From contig NC_088339.1 in NCBI RefSeq assembly GCF_036884655.1, forward strand, positions 26,121,501 through 26,185,500: a stretch of 64,000 nucleotides of DNA, read 5' to 3'. Numbering within the stretch: position 1 is the first letter of the stretch; the number at the start of each line of letters is the position of its first letter. The notes under the pieces are model-generated. The model was not told the origin of the DNA. It did not search any database and worked only from the letters and a program-made list of their open reading frames with translations. Below, in pieces: positions 11,705-23,470 of the stretch. The stretch is from Musa acuminata AAA Group (taxonomy: Eukaryota; Streptophyta; Magnoliopsida; Zingiberales; Musaceae). The position numbers were made by a program, and so were the translations under genes.

Positions 11705-13926
11705 ATGCCGGGAATCGTAATGGATGGAGTTGGTACGAACGTGACGCCAAATGGATTGAATTCTTCAGATATCAAAGAGAACCAGACCACATCAAGATCA
11801 CCGATTTCTCCAAGCCTGAAGAGTGCGCCGAGTGAGGCTCTGGAACTTGTTCTTGACGGTTGCAAGGACCTCTCGATCGAGCAGCTGTATCATAACGTGT
11901 GTGAGATGGAGAGCTCCAGCAACGAATCACTGTCTCAACAGAGCTTTGGCTCGGACGGTGAGGAGTCAAGAATCGACTCGGAGCTGTGTCATCTGGCAGG
12001 TGGGGAAGGGGACTCCGTGAAATCAATAAACCAGAGAGAGGAAAATGGGATGGCTGCACAGAAACAAGAGAATACCTCAAAGACCCAGTCCCCTAATATC
12101 TCATCGAAGAAGTCGAGAAGGCCTCCTGGATTGCGACTGAAGTCTGATGCCTCCATGAATTCCAGCACTAGGGCCAAAAGCTCCCCTGAGAAAGACGATA
12201 AAAGTGTGGCGAAGCTTGGCTCTGCGGTGGGGCGTCTGAAGAAACAGAACAAGTACCCTAGAGGAGAGCCAAATTGGGAGAACGGAACCCAGGATCCATC
12301 GGAAGCAGGGCTGGAGAACCCAGACCTGGGGCCTTTCCTTCTTAAGCATGCGAGGGATTTGATTGCTTCCAATAATGCAAAAAGAGCTCTCAAGTATGCC
12401 CTCCGAGCAGCCAATTCATTCGAGAAATGCGCCGGCGGGATGCCCAGCTTGGACTTGGTCATGAGCCTCCACGTCGTAGCAGCGATCTACTGCAACCTAG
12501 GACAGTATGCGGAGGCTGTCCCGGTTCTTCACCGCTCGATTGAGATTCCAGCCCTTGAGGAAGGCCTAGAGCATGCACTTGCCAAGTTTTCTGGTTATAT
12601 GCTGCTAGGTGACACATACGCCATGCTGGGGCACCTGGGGAGCTCCCTGCAGTGCTACACGGAAGGATTGGCGATTCAGAGTCGTGCGCTGGGTGATATG
12701 GATCCACGAGTCGGTGAAACTTGCCGCTACGTCGCCGAAGCTCATGTCCAAGCCCTCCAGTTTGATGAGGCCGAGAGGTTGTGCCGGAAGGCTCTTGACA
12801 TACACAGAGAGAAGGGCGAAACCGCGTCTTTGGAAGAAGCAGCAGATAGGAGGCTCATGGGTCTCATTTGTGATGCCAAGGGAGATCATGAAGCGGCCCT
12901 GGAGCATCTAGTCTCGGTGAGCATGGCTTTGGTGGCCAATGGCCAGGAAACAGAGGTGGCTTCCGTTGACTGCAGCATCGGAGACATCTACCTCACGTTG
13001 GGACGATACGAGGAGGCGGTGTTTGCATACCGGAAGTCTCTGACCGTGTTTAAGGCCACCAAAGGGGAGAACCATCCAACAGTCGCGTCGGTCTTTGTTC
13101 GTCTTGCTGATTTATACAACAGGATCGGAAAGTTCAGGGAATCCAAGTCCCACTGCGAAAACGCTCTTCGAATATACGGCAAGCCAATTCCCGGTGTATC
13201 CTCGGAGGAAGTCGCCGCCGGTCTGACCAATGTCTCTTCCATATTCGAGTCGATGAACGAGCATGAGCAGGCACTGAAGCTACTACAGAAGGCCTCGAAG
13301 ATGTACAGTAACTCTCCTGGCCATCAAAACACCATCGCGGGCATCGAGGCACAGATGGGGGTGCTACACTACATCAGAGGCGACTACGACGAGTCCTATA
13401 TTTCCTTCAAGAATGCCATCACCAAGCTGCGGGCATGCGGGGAGAAGAAGTCGGCTTTCTTTGGAGTTGCGTTGAACCAGATGGGCCTTGTTTGCGTTCA
13501 GAGGTTCGCAATCATCGAGGCCGCGGAGCTGTTCGAGGAAGCCAGGAGCATTCTTGAACAAGAGTATGGACCATTTCATCCGGACACATTAGGTGTGTAC
13601 AGCAATCTCGCCGGAACTTACGATGCTATGGGAAGGTATGCACTCAGAAACGGTTATGTATGTGCCTTCTCGTCTATTTTGCAATCTCATGCTTACTCCC
13701 TGGTTCCAGGTTGGACGAAGCCATTGAGATCCTGGAGTATGTTGTCGGGATAAGGGAGGAAAATTTGGGAACGGCCAACCCAGAGGTAGATGATGAGAAG
13801 AGGAGGTTGGCCGAGTTGCTGAAGGAGGCTGGCAGAGTGAGGAACAGGAAACCCAGGTCTCTGGAAACTCTGCTCGACAAGAATCCGCATGCTATGAACA
13901 AAAACACTGTTACTGCAGTGGTATGA
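11705..13926 (+). CDS. Kinesin light chain-related TPR protein (KLCR/CMU family)
   Basis: Two exons, 11705-13635 and 13710-13926, joined in phase 2, give 715 residues. The start MPGIVMDG is chosen because it begins the family-like N terminus; an upstream in-frame ATG at 11657 lies about where the leader intron should end. Residues 1-210 are polar and Ser/Lys-rich, probably disordered, with KKSRRPPGLRLK. From about 220 to 670 a series of tetratricopeptide repeats follows (LGQYAEAVPVLHRSIEI, LGHLGSSLQCYTEGLAIQ, LGRYEEAVFAYRKSL, IGKFRESKSHCENALRIY, MGRLDEAIEILEYV). Family role, from Arabidopsis work: these proteins bind cortical microtubules and help hold cellulose synthase tracks in place. The spliced frame runs cleanly to the stop after NKNTVTAVV. 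Confidence 0.95.
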
Positions 13927-14713
13927 GAAGGGTATCGAGGCGTGAAGCACTCATATTATTATTATTATTATTATGTCGAATGGTTTGTTGTCGTTCCTTA
14001 TGCTGCGATTCCAGGGACGAGGGAGGGGTTAATAATATTCAACTTTGGTTGTACATGGGTTCTCTTTCAGTGTATGAAGTTGAACAAGTGATTGCATGCT
14101 ACGAACACCAGTGATGGAAGGCAATGCTAAGCATACAAAGAAAATGTCATGTCAACTGCAGTTCTTCTGAGAAGTGCAAAATGTTGGGAATGAGGTTAGC
14201 GAGATATGTCAACTGTAATTTTTTTTATCGAGTCGATAAAAAAATGATAAAATATAAAATAAATACATATGATTTAACATGATTCGAATTACGATATAAA
14301 TATCGAAAAAAATAAAGAATCTGTATGAAAAGCTTAATCGTACAGAGATAGAAGAGTCATAATATGATAATGATCTTCCTAGGAGAAAACTTACCCAAAT
14401 CTAACAAAAACAGAAAATTATAGAATTACTCCGATTGACCAAAGTTGACCAGGGTTGACCAATCAACTTCACTTCTTCCTCCTCACCACGGCTGCTGCAA
14501 TGAGCGCAGTAATTGGCCGGTGACGGAGATAGGAGACCGAACGTCGGAGACAAGGACGAGAAGCCTTGGTCGATTTGGTCGCCCACGCTATTGCCTGCGG
14601 CCAGCGTCGCCGCCCGCGTGCCTGCTGCCCTCGCGCACCACCACACGCGGGTCGTGTTTCACGGCTGTCGCCCACGCTGTTGATCGCAGCCAGCGTCCAA
14701 GTCTTCATTGCTG
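13927..14713. other. Intergenic region between KLCR and the Copia element
   Basis: Starts with the KLCR 3' UTR, including a short (ATT)n run at 13953-13972. The part at 14220-14360 is AT-rich. A cluster of three TTGACC W-box cores lies at 14435-14460. The stretch 14470-14713 is GC-rich with a repeated CGCCCACGCT-type motif; frames there show no known domain. Confidence 0.5.
14433..14462. promoter_or_regulatory. Triple W-box cluster (TTGACC)
   Basis: TTGACC occurs at 14435, 14445 and 14455, exactly 10 bp apart. TTGAC(C/T) is the WRKY-factor core. Which gene it serves, if any, is unclear: the next sequence downstream is a retrotransposon and then a glucanase relic. Confidence 0.5.
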
Positions 14714-15128
14714 CTAGTTATCTATCTAGATTGTTAATCATGATCTAGTAGTTATAAGTTGGTTTCAATAACCACCTCGTGATCTATCTCATGATCTAGT
14801 AGTTAGGGTGGTTGTCATTAGGTCCTATAAATAGGATCGTAGTTCATGTAGATTTGATTCTAGTTATCTATCTAGATTGTTAATCATGATCTAGTAGTTA
14901 TAAGGTGGTTTCAATAACCACCTCGTGATCTACCTCGTGATCTAGTAGTTAGGTGGTTGTCATTAGGTCCTATAAATAGGATCGTAGTTCATGTAGCAAG
15001 GTATTGAGATATATAGACATTGAGAAAGAGAGATTAAGCAGAGGAAGATAGAGAGTCAATCCTCCTGCTTTTAATATTACACTCGTATCGTAGTATTCTG
15101 TTTCTTCCTTGTTCCTCCATCCCCAACA
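14714..15128 (+). repeat. 5' LTR of the Copia element with internal tandem duplication
   Basis: A segment from CTAGTTATCTATC to TTCATGTAG occurs at 14714-14849 and again at about 14858-14998. Each copy has a TATA-like CCTATAAATAGG. The first copy starts inside the LTR, so the outer end of the LTR has been lost or replaced by this extra copy. Confidence 0.85.
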
Positions 15129-15169
15129 TTTGTGGTATCAGAGCCTAGTTTCAATCTGAACTGGGCATT

Positions 15170-17810
15170 ATGGCTTTTAACGGCAATTCCGTGTCTCAAC
15201 TCCTTATTCCAATCTTCTCGGAATTTTGGAGTATCAAGATGAAGACTCTATTTAAGTCTCAAGATCTTTGGGACTTAATAGAGAATGGATATGCAGATCC
15301 AGATGATAAAATCAGGCTGAGGGAGAATAGAAAGAATGACTCAAAGGCATTGTTCTTCATTCAACAAGCTGTACATGAGACGATCTTCTCAAGAATTGCA
15401 GCAGCGACAACCTCAAAGCAAGCCTGGTTGATACTTTAAAATGAATTTCAAGACTCATCAAGGGTGATTACGGTAAAACTTCAAACCTTCCGTCGTGAGT
15501 TTGAAATTTTGTTCATGAAAAGTAATGAATCGGTGCAAGATTTTCTTTCTCGAGTGACTGAAATTGTTAGTCAAATGAAATCTTATGGTGAACATCTTCC
15601 TGATCATATAATTGTTGCAAAAGTTTTGAGAAGTTTAACTCCGAAATTTGATCATGTTGTTGCCGCAATTGAGGAATCAAAAGATTTATCTACTTATTCA
15701 TTTGATGAACTAATGGGTTCCTTGCAAGCACATGAAGTAAGATTGAACAGGTCACTTGAAAAAAGTGAAGAAAAAGCATTTCAGGCTAAGGGGGAGTCTT
15801 CTATTTCAAAAGAAGATAAAAAATCAACAGGAAGAAGACGTGGCAGAGGAGGATTTCGTGGTAGAGGAAATAGAAGAGGAAAAGGACACTTTGAAGAACA
15901 AGGGCAATCAAATTATGATCAAAATTATAAAAGTGGAATTCAATGTCGCTATTGTAAAAAGTTTGGTCACATGAAGGCAGATTGCTGGAAAAGAGAAAAG
16001 CAAGCAAGCTATGTGGAGAAAAATGAAGAAAATAGTAAGTTGTTTATGACTCATTCACAAATTCATAACATCTCAAATGATATTTGGTTTTTGGATAGTG
16101 GATGTTCTAATCATATGTTAGGCATAAAATCAATATTTAGAGATATTGATGAGACTCACAAGTTGAATGTTAGACTTGGAGATAACAAGCAAATCCAAGT
16201 GGAAGGGAAAGGAATAATTGAGGTGAAGACAAATCAAGGTAAGGTAAAATACCTTGATAATGTTTTCTTTGTTCCTACTTTATCACATAATTTGTTGAGT
16301 GTTGGACAATTAGTAAATGATGGATATTCAGTAATATTTGATGATGGTTCATGCACTATTAGAGATAAGAAATCTGGTTTGATTATAGTAAATGTTTGCA
16401 TGACACAAAACAAGATGTTTCCACTTGATGTGTCAAATATTGAAAGACATGCGCTTATCACAACTCAAAAGAATGAGTCTAGTTTATGACATTTAAGATA
16501 TGGACACCTTAACATTAAATGTTTAAGGTTGTTAAGTCAAAAAGGAATGGTTTTTGGATTACCTAAGATTAATACACTTGATGTATGTGAAGGATGTATT
16601 TATGACAAACAAAGTAGAAAATCATTTCCTATTGGAAAAGCATGGAGAGCATCTTACTGTCTTGAATTAATTCATGCTGATTTATGTGGACCTATGAATA
16701 CAAAATCATTCGGTGGAAGTTAATATTTTTTATTGTTTACGGATGATTATAGTCGCATGAGTTGGATATATTTTTTGAAATTGAAATCTGAAACATTTGA
16801 TAATTTTCGAAAATTCAAGGCACTTGTAGAAAGACAAAGTGGTAGATATATAAAAACACTTCGAACAGATAGAGGTGGTGAATTTTTATCTAATGAGTTT
16901 AGTTCTTTTTGTGAAGAAAATGGTATCCACAGAGAATTGACAGCACCATATACACCGGAGCAAAATGGTGTAGCTGAGCGTAAGAATCGGACTGTCGTTG
17001 AAATGGCAAGAAGTTTGCTTAAAGGAAAACATCTTCCAAATCAGTTTAGTTTTGGGCATAAGCAGTTGCAACAGTAGTTTATTTGTTGAATATTTCACCA
17101 ACAAAGACTGTTATGAATCGAACTCCTTTTGAGGCTTGGTATGGTATGAAACCAAGTGTTAGACATCTAAGAATTTTTGGTTGTATTGCTTATGCTTTAG
17201 TGAATTCACAAAATCATCACAAGCTTGATGAAAAATCAGAGAAATGTATTTTAATTGGTTATTCTTTACAATCTAAAGCATATCGATTATATAACCCTGT
17301 TAGTGGCAAAGTTATTATTAACAGAAATGTTATGTTTGATGAAAGGGCAAGTTGGAATTGGGAGACCAATAAAGGTGAAACACAAATGCAGATTCCAGCA
17401 GAACTAGATACTTCGCAGAATCAAGTGACAGATCCTGCTCCAACAAATTCATCGTCAGCCTCACCCAATAGCAGTTCAAATTCGGATTCCTCAGATGAAA
17501 CCCCTCCAAGAAATTTCAGATCACTGACAGAAATTTATAACTCAACATTTGCTTTGTTTATTTCAGATCCTACAATTTTTGACTCAATATTTGCTTTGTT
17601 TATTTCAGATCCTACAATTTTTGATGAAGCAGTTAAAAAAGAGGAATGGAGAAAAGCAATGAAGGAGGAAATCAAGTCAATTAAGAAAAATGAAATTTGG
17701 GAGCTAATGGATCTACCGAAAGAAAAGAAAACGATTGGGTTAAAATGAGTGTTCAAAACAAAATTTAAATACAAATTATTTGGTTTCACTAATAGTGATT
17801 GTGCAGGAGC
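15170..17810 (+). pseudogene. Copia gag-pol relic (gag, protease, integrase, truncated RT)
   Basis: Gag starts at 15170 (MAFNGNSVSQLLIP) and is interrupted by a stop at 15437. The nucleocapsid zinc knuckle CRYCKKFGHMKADC is intact at about 15945. The aspartic protease motif LDSGCSNHM follows at about 16090. Integrase shows the zinc-binding GHLNIKC...CEGC part and catalytic residues in [15 protein letters not shown] and the conserved [10 protein letters not shown] segment. Stops at 16487 and 16720, and a break near 17077, separate these parts. After EIKSIKKNEIWELMDLP the RT stops, and only TNSDCAGALDDRKSTSG of RNase H remains. A 42-bp tandem duplication sits at about 17545-17628. Confidence 0.9.
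17545..17628 (+). repeat. 42-bp tandem duplication in the Copia pol relic
   Basis: TTTGCTTTGTTTATTTCAG and the following bases occur twice with a 42-bp period, giving a doubled FALFISDPTIFD in the frame. It is absent from normal Copia polyproteins. Confidence 0.88.
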
Positions 17811-17866
17811 TTTAGATGATCGAAAGAGTACTTCAGGCAAGTGGAGCCATAACAAGGAAGGGGGAG

Positions 17867-18239
17867 TGTTGAGATTTGATTCTAGTTATCTATCTATATT
17901 GTTAATCATGATCTAGTAGTTATAAGGTGGTTTCAATAACCACATCGTGATCTACCTCATGATCTAGTAGTTAGGGTGGTTGTCATTAGGTCCTATAAAT
18001 TGATCTAGTAGTTAGGGTGGTTGTCATTAGGTCCTATAAATAGGACCTAGTTCATGTAGCAAGATATTGGCATAGAGATAGAGATTGAGAGATTGAGATA
18101 GCAAGCAGAGGAAGATAGAGAGCCTATGTGCATTTGGTATCTTGTAAGTGTCTTTTCACATCAGTTTTCTTGAGTTAAAAGGATTCTTTTTACTCGTATC
18201 GTAGTATTCTGTTTCTTCCTTGCTCCTCCATCCCCAACA
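17867..18239 (+). repeat. 3' LTR of the Copia element
   Basis: 373 bp from TGTTGAG to CCCAACA. It carries its own 41-43 bp internal tandem duplication around 17960-18045 (GTTAGGGTGGTTGTCATTAGG twice in this stretch), different from that in the 5' LTR. Confidence 0.9.
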
Positions 18240-18543
18240 CCTTCCCCGTGGTCCCTCACCACCTGCTGTAGTCGCGGTCACCGGGATCACCGCAGAAACT
18301 GATCAGAGTGCCATGGCAACCTTGCTCATGTGCATATCTAATGAAGCACTTCAAGAGGCTGCCGTAGACCACATAGAAGCAAAGGCCAAGATGCGAGGGG
18401 CGTGGAAGACACAGTGAAGGTTTGAGAAAAAAGAGGGAAGAGGTGAGGGCAGTCTATTCAATGTTTTCGCAGTCTCATCTTTATCTCGTGATCCTGTAAC
18501 TTACTAATCGCTTTCCAACCAAAACAAATCCCAACATCAACGG

Positions 18544-19383
18544 AGGCCATTGGCTGCAAACGTCGTCGTCGACAACGAGAACCTCGCCAACGGAAACCTC
18601 ACCTATCTCTGCACCGCCGGCGTCGACAACGTCGTCGACTGGCTCAAGTCCGCCATCCTCACCAACGTTGACCCCAGCCAGGTCCGCTACCTGGGTGTTG
18701 GGAACGAGGTCGTCGGCAAGGACCCTTTGTACGTCTCCAACTTCGTGCCCGCCATGCGCAACCTTCACAAGGCCTTGCAGAATCCGGGCCTCGAGAAACA
18801 GATCAAGCTCTAGGCCCCTCAGGCCGCCTCGTCCATTCTCGGTGTCACCTTCCCTCCCTCTTCCGGCAAGTTCGAGATGCGCCTGCTCCCCGTCATGAAG
18901 CAGTTGCTGCAGTTCTTGTCGGAGACCGAGTCGCCGCTCATGGTGAACACGAACCCATTCGACACCTACGTCGACAACCCTCTCAAGGTGGCACTCAACT
19001 ACGTGCTTTTCGGCGTGAACAAGGCGTTGTTCCATGACGACTGCAAGGCGTACTCCAACCTGTTCGACGCCACCGTGGATGCGCTGGTGGCGGCAATGCA
19101 GAAGCAGGGGTTTCCCAAGATACCGGTGCTGGTGACGGCCACGGGATGGCCGACCAAGGGGAAAACCGCTGCCACGCCGGAAAAGGCAGCGGCTTACGCC
19201 CAAGGAATCATCGACAAGGTGGTGAAGGGGGTCGGCACGCCGATGAGGCCACGTGACACGGTGGAGGTGTTCTCGTCCAATCTGTTCGACCAGAACAAGA
19301 AGGAGGGCAAAGAGTACGAGAAGCATTTCGTCATCTTCAATGTCGATGGAAACCGCATCCTCAAGATCAGCTTCGTGCCGTAG
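18544..19383 (+). pseudogene. GH17 endo-1,3-beta-glucanase relic
   Basis: One frame reads from about 18544 to a stop at 19381-19383, broken by TAG at 18811. It contains YLGVGNEVVGKDPLYVSNFVP, with the acid/base glutamate of GH17, then a family-typical NPFDTYVDNPLKVALNYVLF, and VLVTATGWPTKG. Active GH17 enzymes have Glu before [ST]GWP as the nucleophile; here it is Ala. There is no signal peptide or N-terminal third, and the 5' end lies about 300 bp from the Copia 3' LTR. Truncation, stop codon and lost nucleophile together indicate a pseudogene. The remainder is otherwise long and open, so the decay is recent or the downstream part was under selection until recently. Confidence 0.85.
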
Positions 19384-21560
19384 AATGAGATGGGTTTGGC
19401 GTCTCGATGGTATGGTTCCGCCGCAGGGGTGTCTCGGTCGCAGGGGATCTCATCTCCTACATCTCTCCTCATTTAGTTTTGGTTCTCAGTTGGTCGTTAT
19501 GAGTTCCCGCCACTGTTGGTGACGCCTCTCTCACCTGGGATGGGAGCAGCTCTGTTAAGGAGAGCTACAACAACTAGCAGTGCAACTCATGGAATGACAT
19601 GACAGTAAAAAATCACTTTGGTTTTGATGAAAATAATAAAAGATACAAATAATTATTAAAAAAAATTATTGAAGAAGTGAAATAGCTTCGTTCTCGACGG
19701 ATCAACGAAGACTATTATGATAAGGAAAATGAGAATTGACCATGGAGCCTCTTTGGTCGTTAGTCGAAGACAAAGACTTTTTTTAGTGGTATTGGTCGCT
19801 GGTCGAATGCGAGCGAAACTTTGCTTTTCTCATTGCTCTAATACCAAAAATAATAGAAAATAAAAATAATTATTAAAAAAACTTTAAATACATTAAGTTA
19901 TCCTTCTCCTATGTATATAGGAAGTATTTTCCTCGGGATTTTCCTCATGAGAGATTTCCTGAAAAATCTTATCTCTATCAAGTTTGTCTTCTTCGCTACC
20001 CACGATTTAACTCACTCATCGAGTAAATTGCATCGTGCATGAACCATCCCAAAATCCATCTTATAGAATTATAAATCATTTATAATATATAATCCTCGGG
20101 GAATGTATATTATAAAAAGAATCATCAAACTGACCACCAAGCCATCTACTCTTTAATTTATGTAACTCTCAAATCATCATGTCAGCCCAATCTCCAAAAG
20201 AAATACCATCGAATAATAACAAATAACATCATCATTCATGTACCATTATTATACACATACTTCATCGATGATATTTGGACGTTCGAGATACGCTTTCCAA
20301 CAGTAAATAGATGTATTTTACTTATCAAGATGACTGATAATGAGAAATCATGTTGCACTGTCGATAGTTAATGAAGTGATATTTCACCCGATCATGATCA
20401 TAAAATTTGTCTCCGACAAAGATATATATATACGTCTCATGTAACTATATATATATATATATATATATCGGTCTTTCCATGAGAAATCAAAGTGGTGGGC
20501 GGCACGCGTTCAGACTATTGTATCGGTCTTTCCATCCACATGCTCATATATAATATATAAACTCAATTCACTATGTGTTTTACGTCCAAATGAAGCAGTT
20601 GTCTACATCATGAATACAACACAGTATAAGTGTGAATTAAGAAAGCGGCCACTGTTCATATGTATGTCTGATAAGAATTAAACGACATCGTCTGACATGA
20701 TCGTCAACTCTCTCAAATAAAATATCGAGAGACAAAGACTGCATGGTCTGTAGTCTTTGGCACTTGATAGGGTGGGGGTTTGACCTGATCCGTTTATTAT
20801 GTTTTGTGGGTGGATCCCAACCAGGCACAACCAACAACTTCACCTTCAACATTCCTTTTCAGCTACATTAATTATTATCCGAGTTAGACATTAATTCGAA
20901 GTTAATAATAATAATAATTATTTTTTATTTTCATCACGAAAAAGTCAACGGCTAATTTGTCATCACCCGCTTCGCTTCCGAGCGATCCCAAAACCTGTAA
21001 AACTACGTCGAATATTTTTAGTTTACTTGGCTACCTATATATGCACGCATATACACATTATTCATTTATTTTACATTCCTCTTCTAGTTGTTTGTACGAC
21101 TGTCGGAAGTCAATGCGACGAATTCACTCAACGATCTATTCTTGGTCATTCGAAACCAAAAGGGGAGCGAACTAAGAGCAGATCGTTCGTCAGTCAACCC
21201 TATCATTTGTTTCACGTAATCATCACCAATGCAAGATTCATAAGACGACAAATAGTGCAAATCACCGGTCTGTGGCATTCTAATTTTTCTTTTAGGTAGA
21301 TATACTGATTTCTGCAGAATTATAATGAAACAAGCTTACCTCCAAAGAAGATTGACAAGAAGAAATGTTATTATTTATTATTATTTTGTTAACTTCTTTC
21401 TCTCGATCTTCTCGAAGATGCAATCGAAGTCAAAACGCAATCGAGCAGTTGGCTTATAAGCAAGTCGAATTTTGACCGCAGCAAATTTAGGGCCAAGTCA
21501 AAAGCGCAACAGTCAACACGCCTTTGCAGCCAGGCTCATTGGCCTACGTGGCTATTATCT
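19384..21560. other. Intergenic, AT-rich
   Basis: No supported gene. A (TA)n run lies at about 20443-20468. Short open frames lack domains. The end of this stretch (21400-21560) may belong to the promoter of the PUB gene. Confidence 0.5.
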
Positions 21561-23470
21561 ATTTGATGCATAACGGTGTCCCGTGTTTTCTGTAAAGAGG
21601 GCGGTTTCTTTCCCTTTGCTATCCGGCTTCCGCTTTTCTGAAGGAAACCCACCGGATAGTTCTTGGACTTGGCTTCCACCTCCACAACTCCGCTGTTTGG
21701 TCCCTCGTTTCGTGGTGCTTCTGTCTGCTCTTCCTCCGATCTGCTTTGTAGTATCCTCTCTCTCCCTCTCTCTCTCTCTCAACATACAGCCAACTTCCCC
21801 TATCCCCTCTTTTCTTCCCTGTCTTTGTCCTCCGAAGCAATCCCCTCTTTCCTTCTTCGGCCTCCCGCTTCCTCCGTCTTTTCGGGAAACCACGTGACCT
21901 TCGGTCGAGTTTTTTGTTACCGTTTTCTCCTCGCCATCTCGAGACAGTTCATGGATACTGATCCAATCTCCAAAAGAAGCTCTTTGGAGCGCGGAGGCTG
22001 TTCGATCACGAAGGGGTAGCGAAACTCCGGCTCGAAAGACTGATTCAGCAAGTCTTAGTTCTGGTTGTGCTGCTTCTTTGCTAGGAATATTGATAGTAAA
22101 GATTCGATCTTTGTTTGATGGGATGGAGGAGATTTTGCGTTGCGCCACGTGAAGAAGTCTCGATCTTGTGAAGATCTTATTTGGTCCGATATCTTTTGGT
22201 GAATTTATATGTTATAAGAGTTCAGCATATTTAAAGTCCTATTTTATTTGGTTTCTTTTCTTTTGCCAGTTAAATATGGTATTTTTTGAAAATTATTCTC
22301 CCATGTAATTTGGTTAATGGTTTCTTGTCTTGCTATAAGTTTGCACGATGAAGAAAATGGTCACCTCTTGACTTGGGTTAATCCATTTGAGATGTGTAGC
22401 TGCTATTTTCTTCTCTTGTTAAAATTGGATATCAACCTTACTAAGGTAGCCAGGTTGTTCCCAAAGGGATTCATCTGGTTAGGTTTACGAGAGATATTAA
22501 CTTGGGAAAATTACAAGCAAGAACATTAAAAGCTGGATTTATTTTTGCTTATATTTAAGGATGAAGACTCTGCTAGTATTACTGGATAGCATCAAGCAGC
22601 ATAATAATAGCTAGTCACTCTTTGCATCATGAGGCGGATAGGGATGTAGACATGACCTCTGCTTTTTGGAACGACAAAGAGAGAAAGGAGTCTGTGTTTC
22701 TAGGAGTTACTGTTATTTGTTATACTATTAAATCTGGCTAACATGCTTGATATTGTTTTGTTGCCTGCTGGTGTCATACCTGCATTGGAAAATGAAAATT
22801 TCTTTCAAAAGCCTTGCTCTGCTTAAGTTCCTTTTCTCCCTTCTATCAGAAATCTTATTTTGAGTGGATTTTGAAATTATTTATTTATTTTTAAATATAT
22901 CAACAATTGCTTGTGCAGTTTCCTTTTAGGTCAGCATTTTATTTTAAGCAATTATCCAATTGTAAGTGAAGGTATCAGTGCAAAAGGGAAAAGCTTGGAC
23001 ATATACTATTCTTTTTCCGATATTCACACATTTGTTAATTGGCGTGTGACATATTCAATTTCTTGATATGATGTTCCTAATTTCACTCTGATTTTTGAAT
23101 TTAAATTTTGATTAATCTGGGCTGCTCTACTTTTTGAGGAATCAAGTTGCCATACTTTTTTATTGTGCTTCGTAACGAGAAATTCAATTAAATGGAGATT
23201 TATTTATTTATTATTTGAGGTTGTTCTGTTTCTTCTCAGCTTTAGTTATTTATTTCTTGTAAGAAACTATCATAAATAATGGCTGGATGATGTGCATGCT
23301 ACTGAATTATGTTTACTTATCTTAAGATTCTTTGTCATCCTTCAGAATCAATGTTCCAAGTATTGCTTGGTGTCTAATGGATTACAAATAAGCCTATTTG
23401 ATATTACTTGACATGAAGGGGCTTATCATTTATTAATTTCTTTTATAGATTGATATCAGGTTCTTATTGG
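21561..23470 (+). promoter_or_regulatory. Promoter, leader exon and leader intron of the U-box gene
   Basis: A GC-richer, pyrimidine-rich block (21590-22160, with (CT)n at 21756-21780) looks like a transcribed leader. The AT-rich stretch that follows to 23459 has intron-like composition, and an AG acceptor (GATATCAG) at about 23459 precedes the first coding exon. This is inferred from composition only. Confidence 0.45.

Larger units (their letters stand above)
14714..18239 (+). mobile_element. Degenerate Ty1/Copia LTR retrotransposon
   Basis: The 5' LTR ends at 15128 (CCCCAACA) followed by TGGTATCAGAGCC, a primer site for initiator-Met tRNA. A purine tract GGAAGGGGGAG precedes the 3' LTR (17867-18239), which begins TGTTGAG and ends CCCAACA. 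The 5' LTR lacks its TGTTGAG end and contains a partial duplication. Order inside is gag, protease, integrase, then only the beginning of the reverse transcriptase and a short relic of the RNase H end, which is the Copia order. Most of RT and RNase H is deleted and several in-frame stops occur, so the element cannot move by itself. No target-site duplication is visible because the 5' end is damaged. Confidence 0.93.

Noticed and set aside
18220..18417. 65-codon frame just after the Copia 3' LTR
   Set aside because: It begins inside the LTR and shows no match to GH17 or any other family; probably chance.
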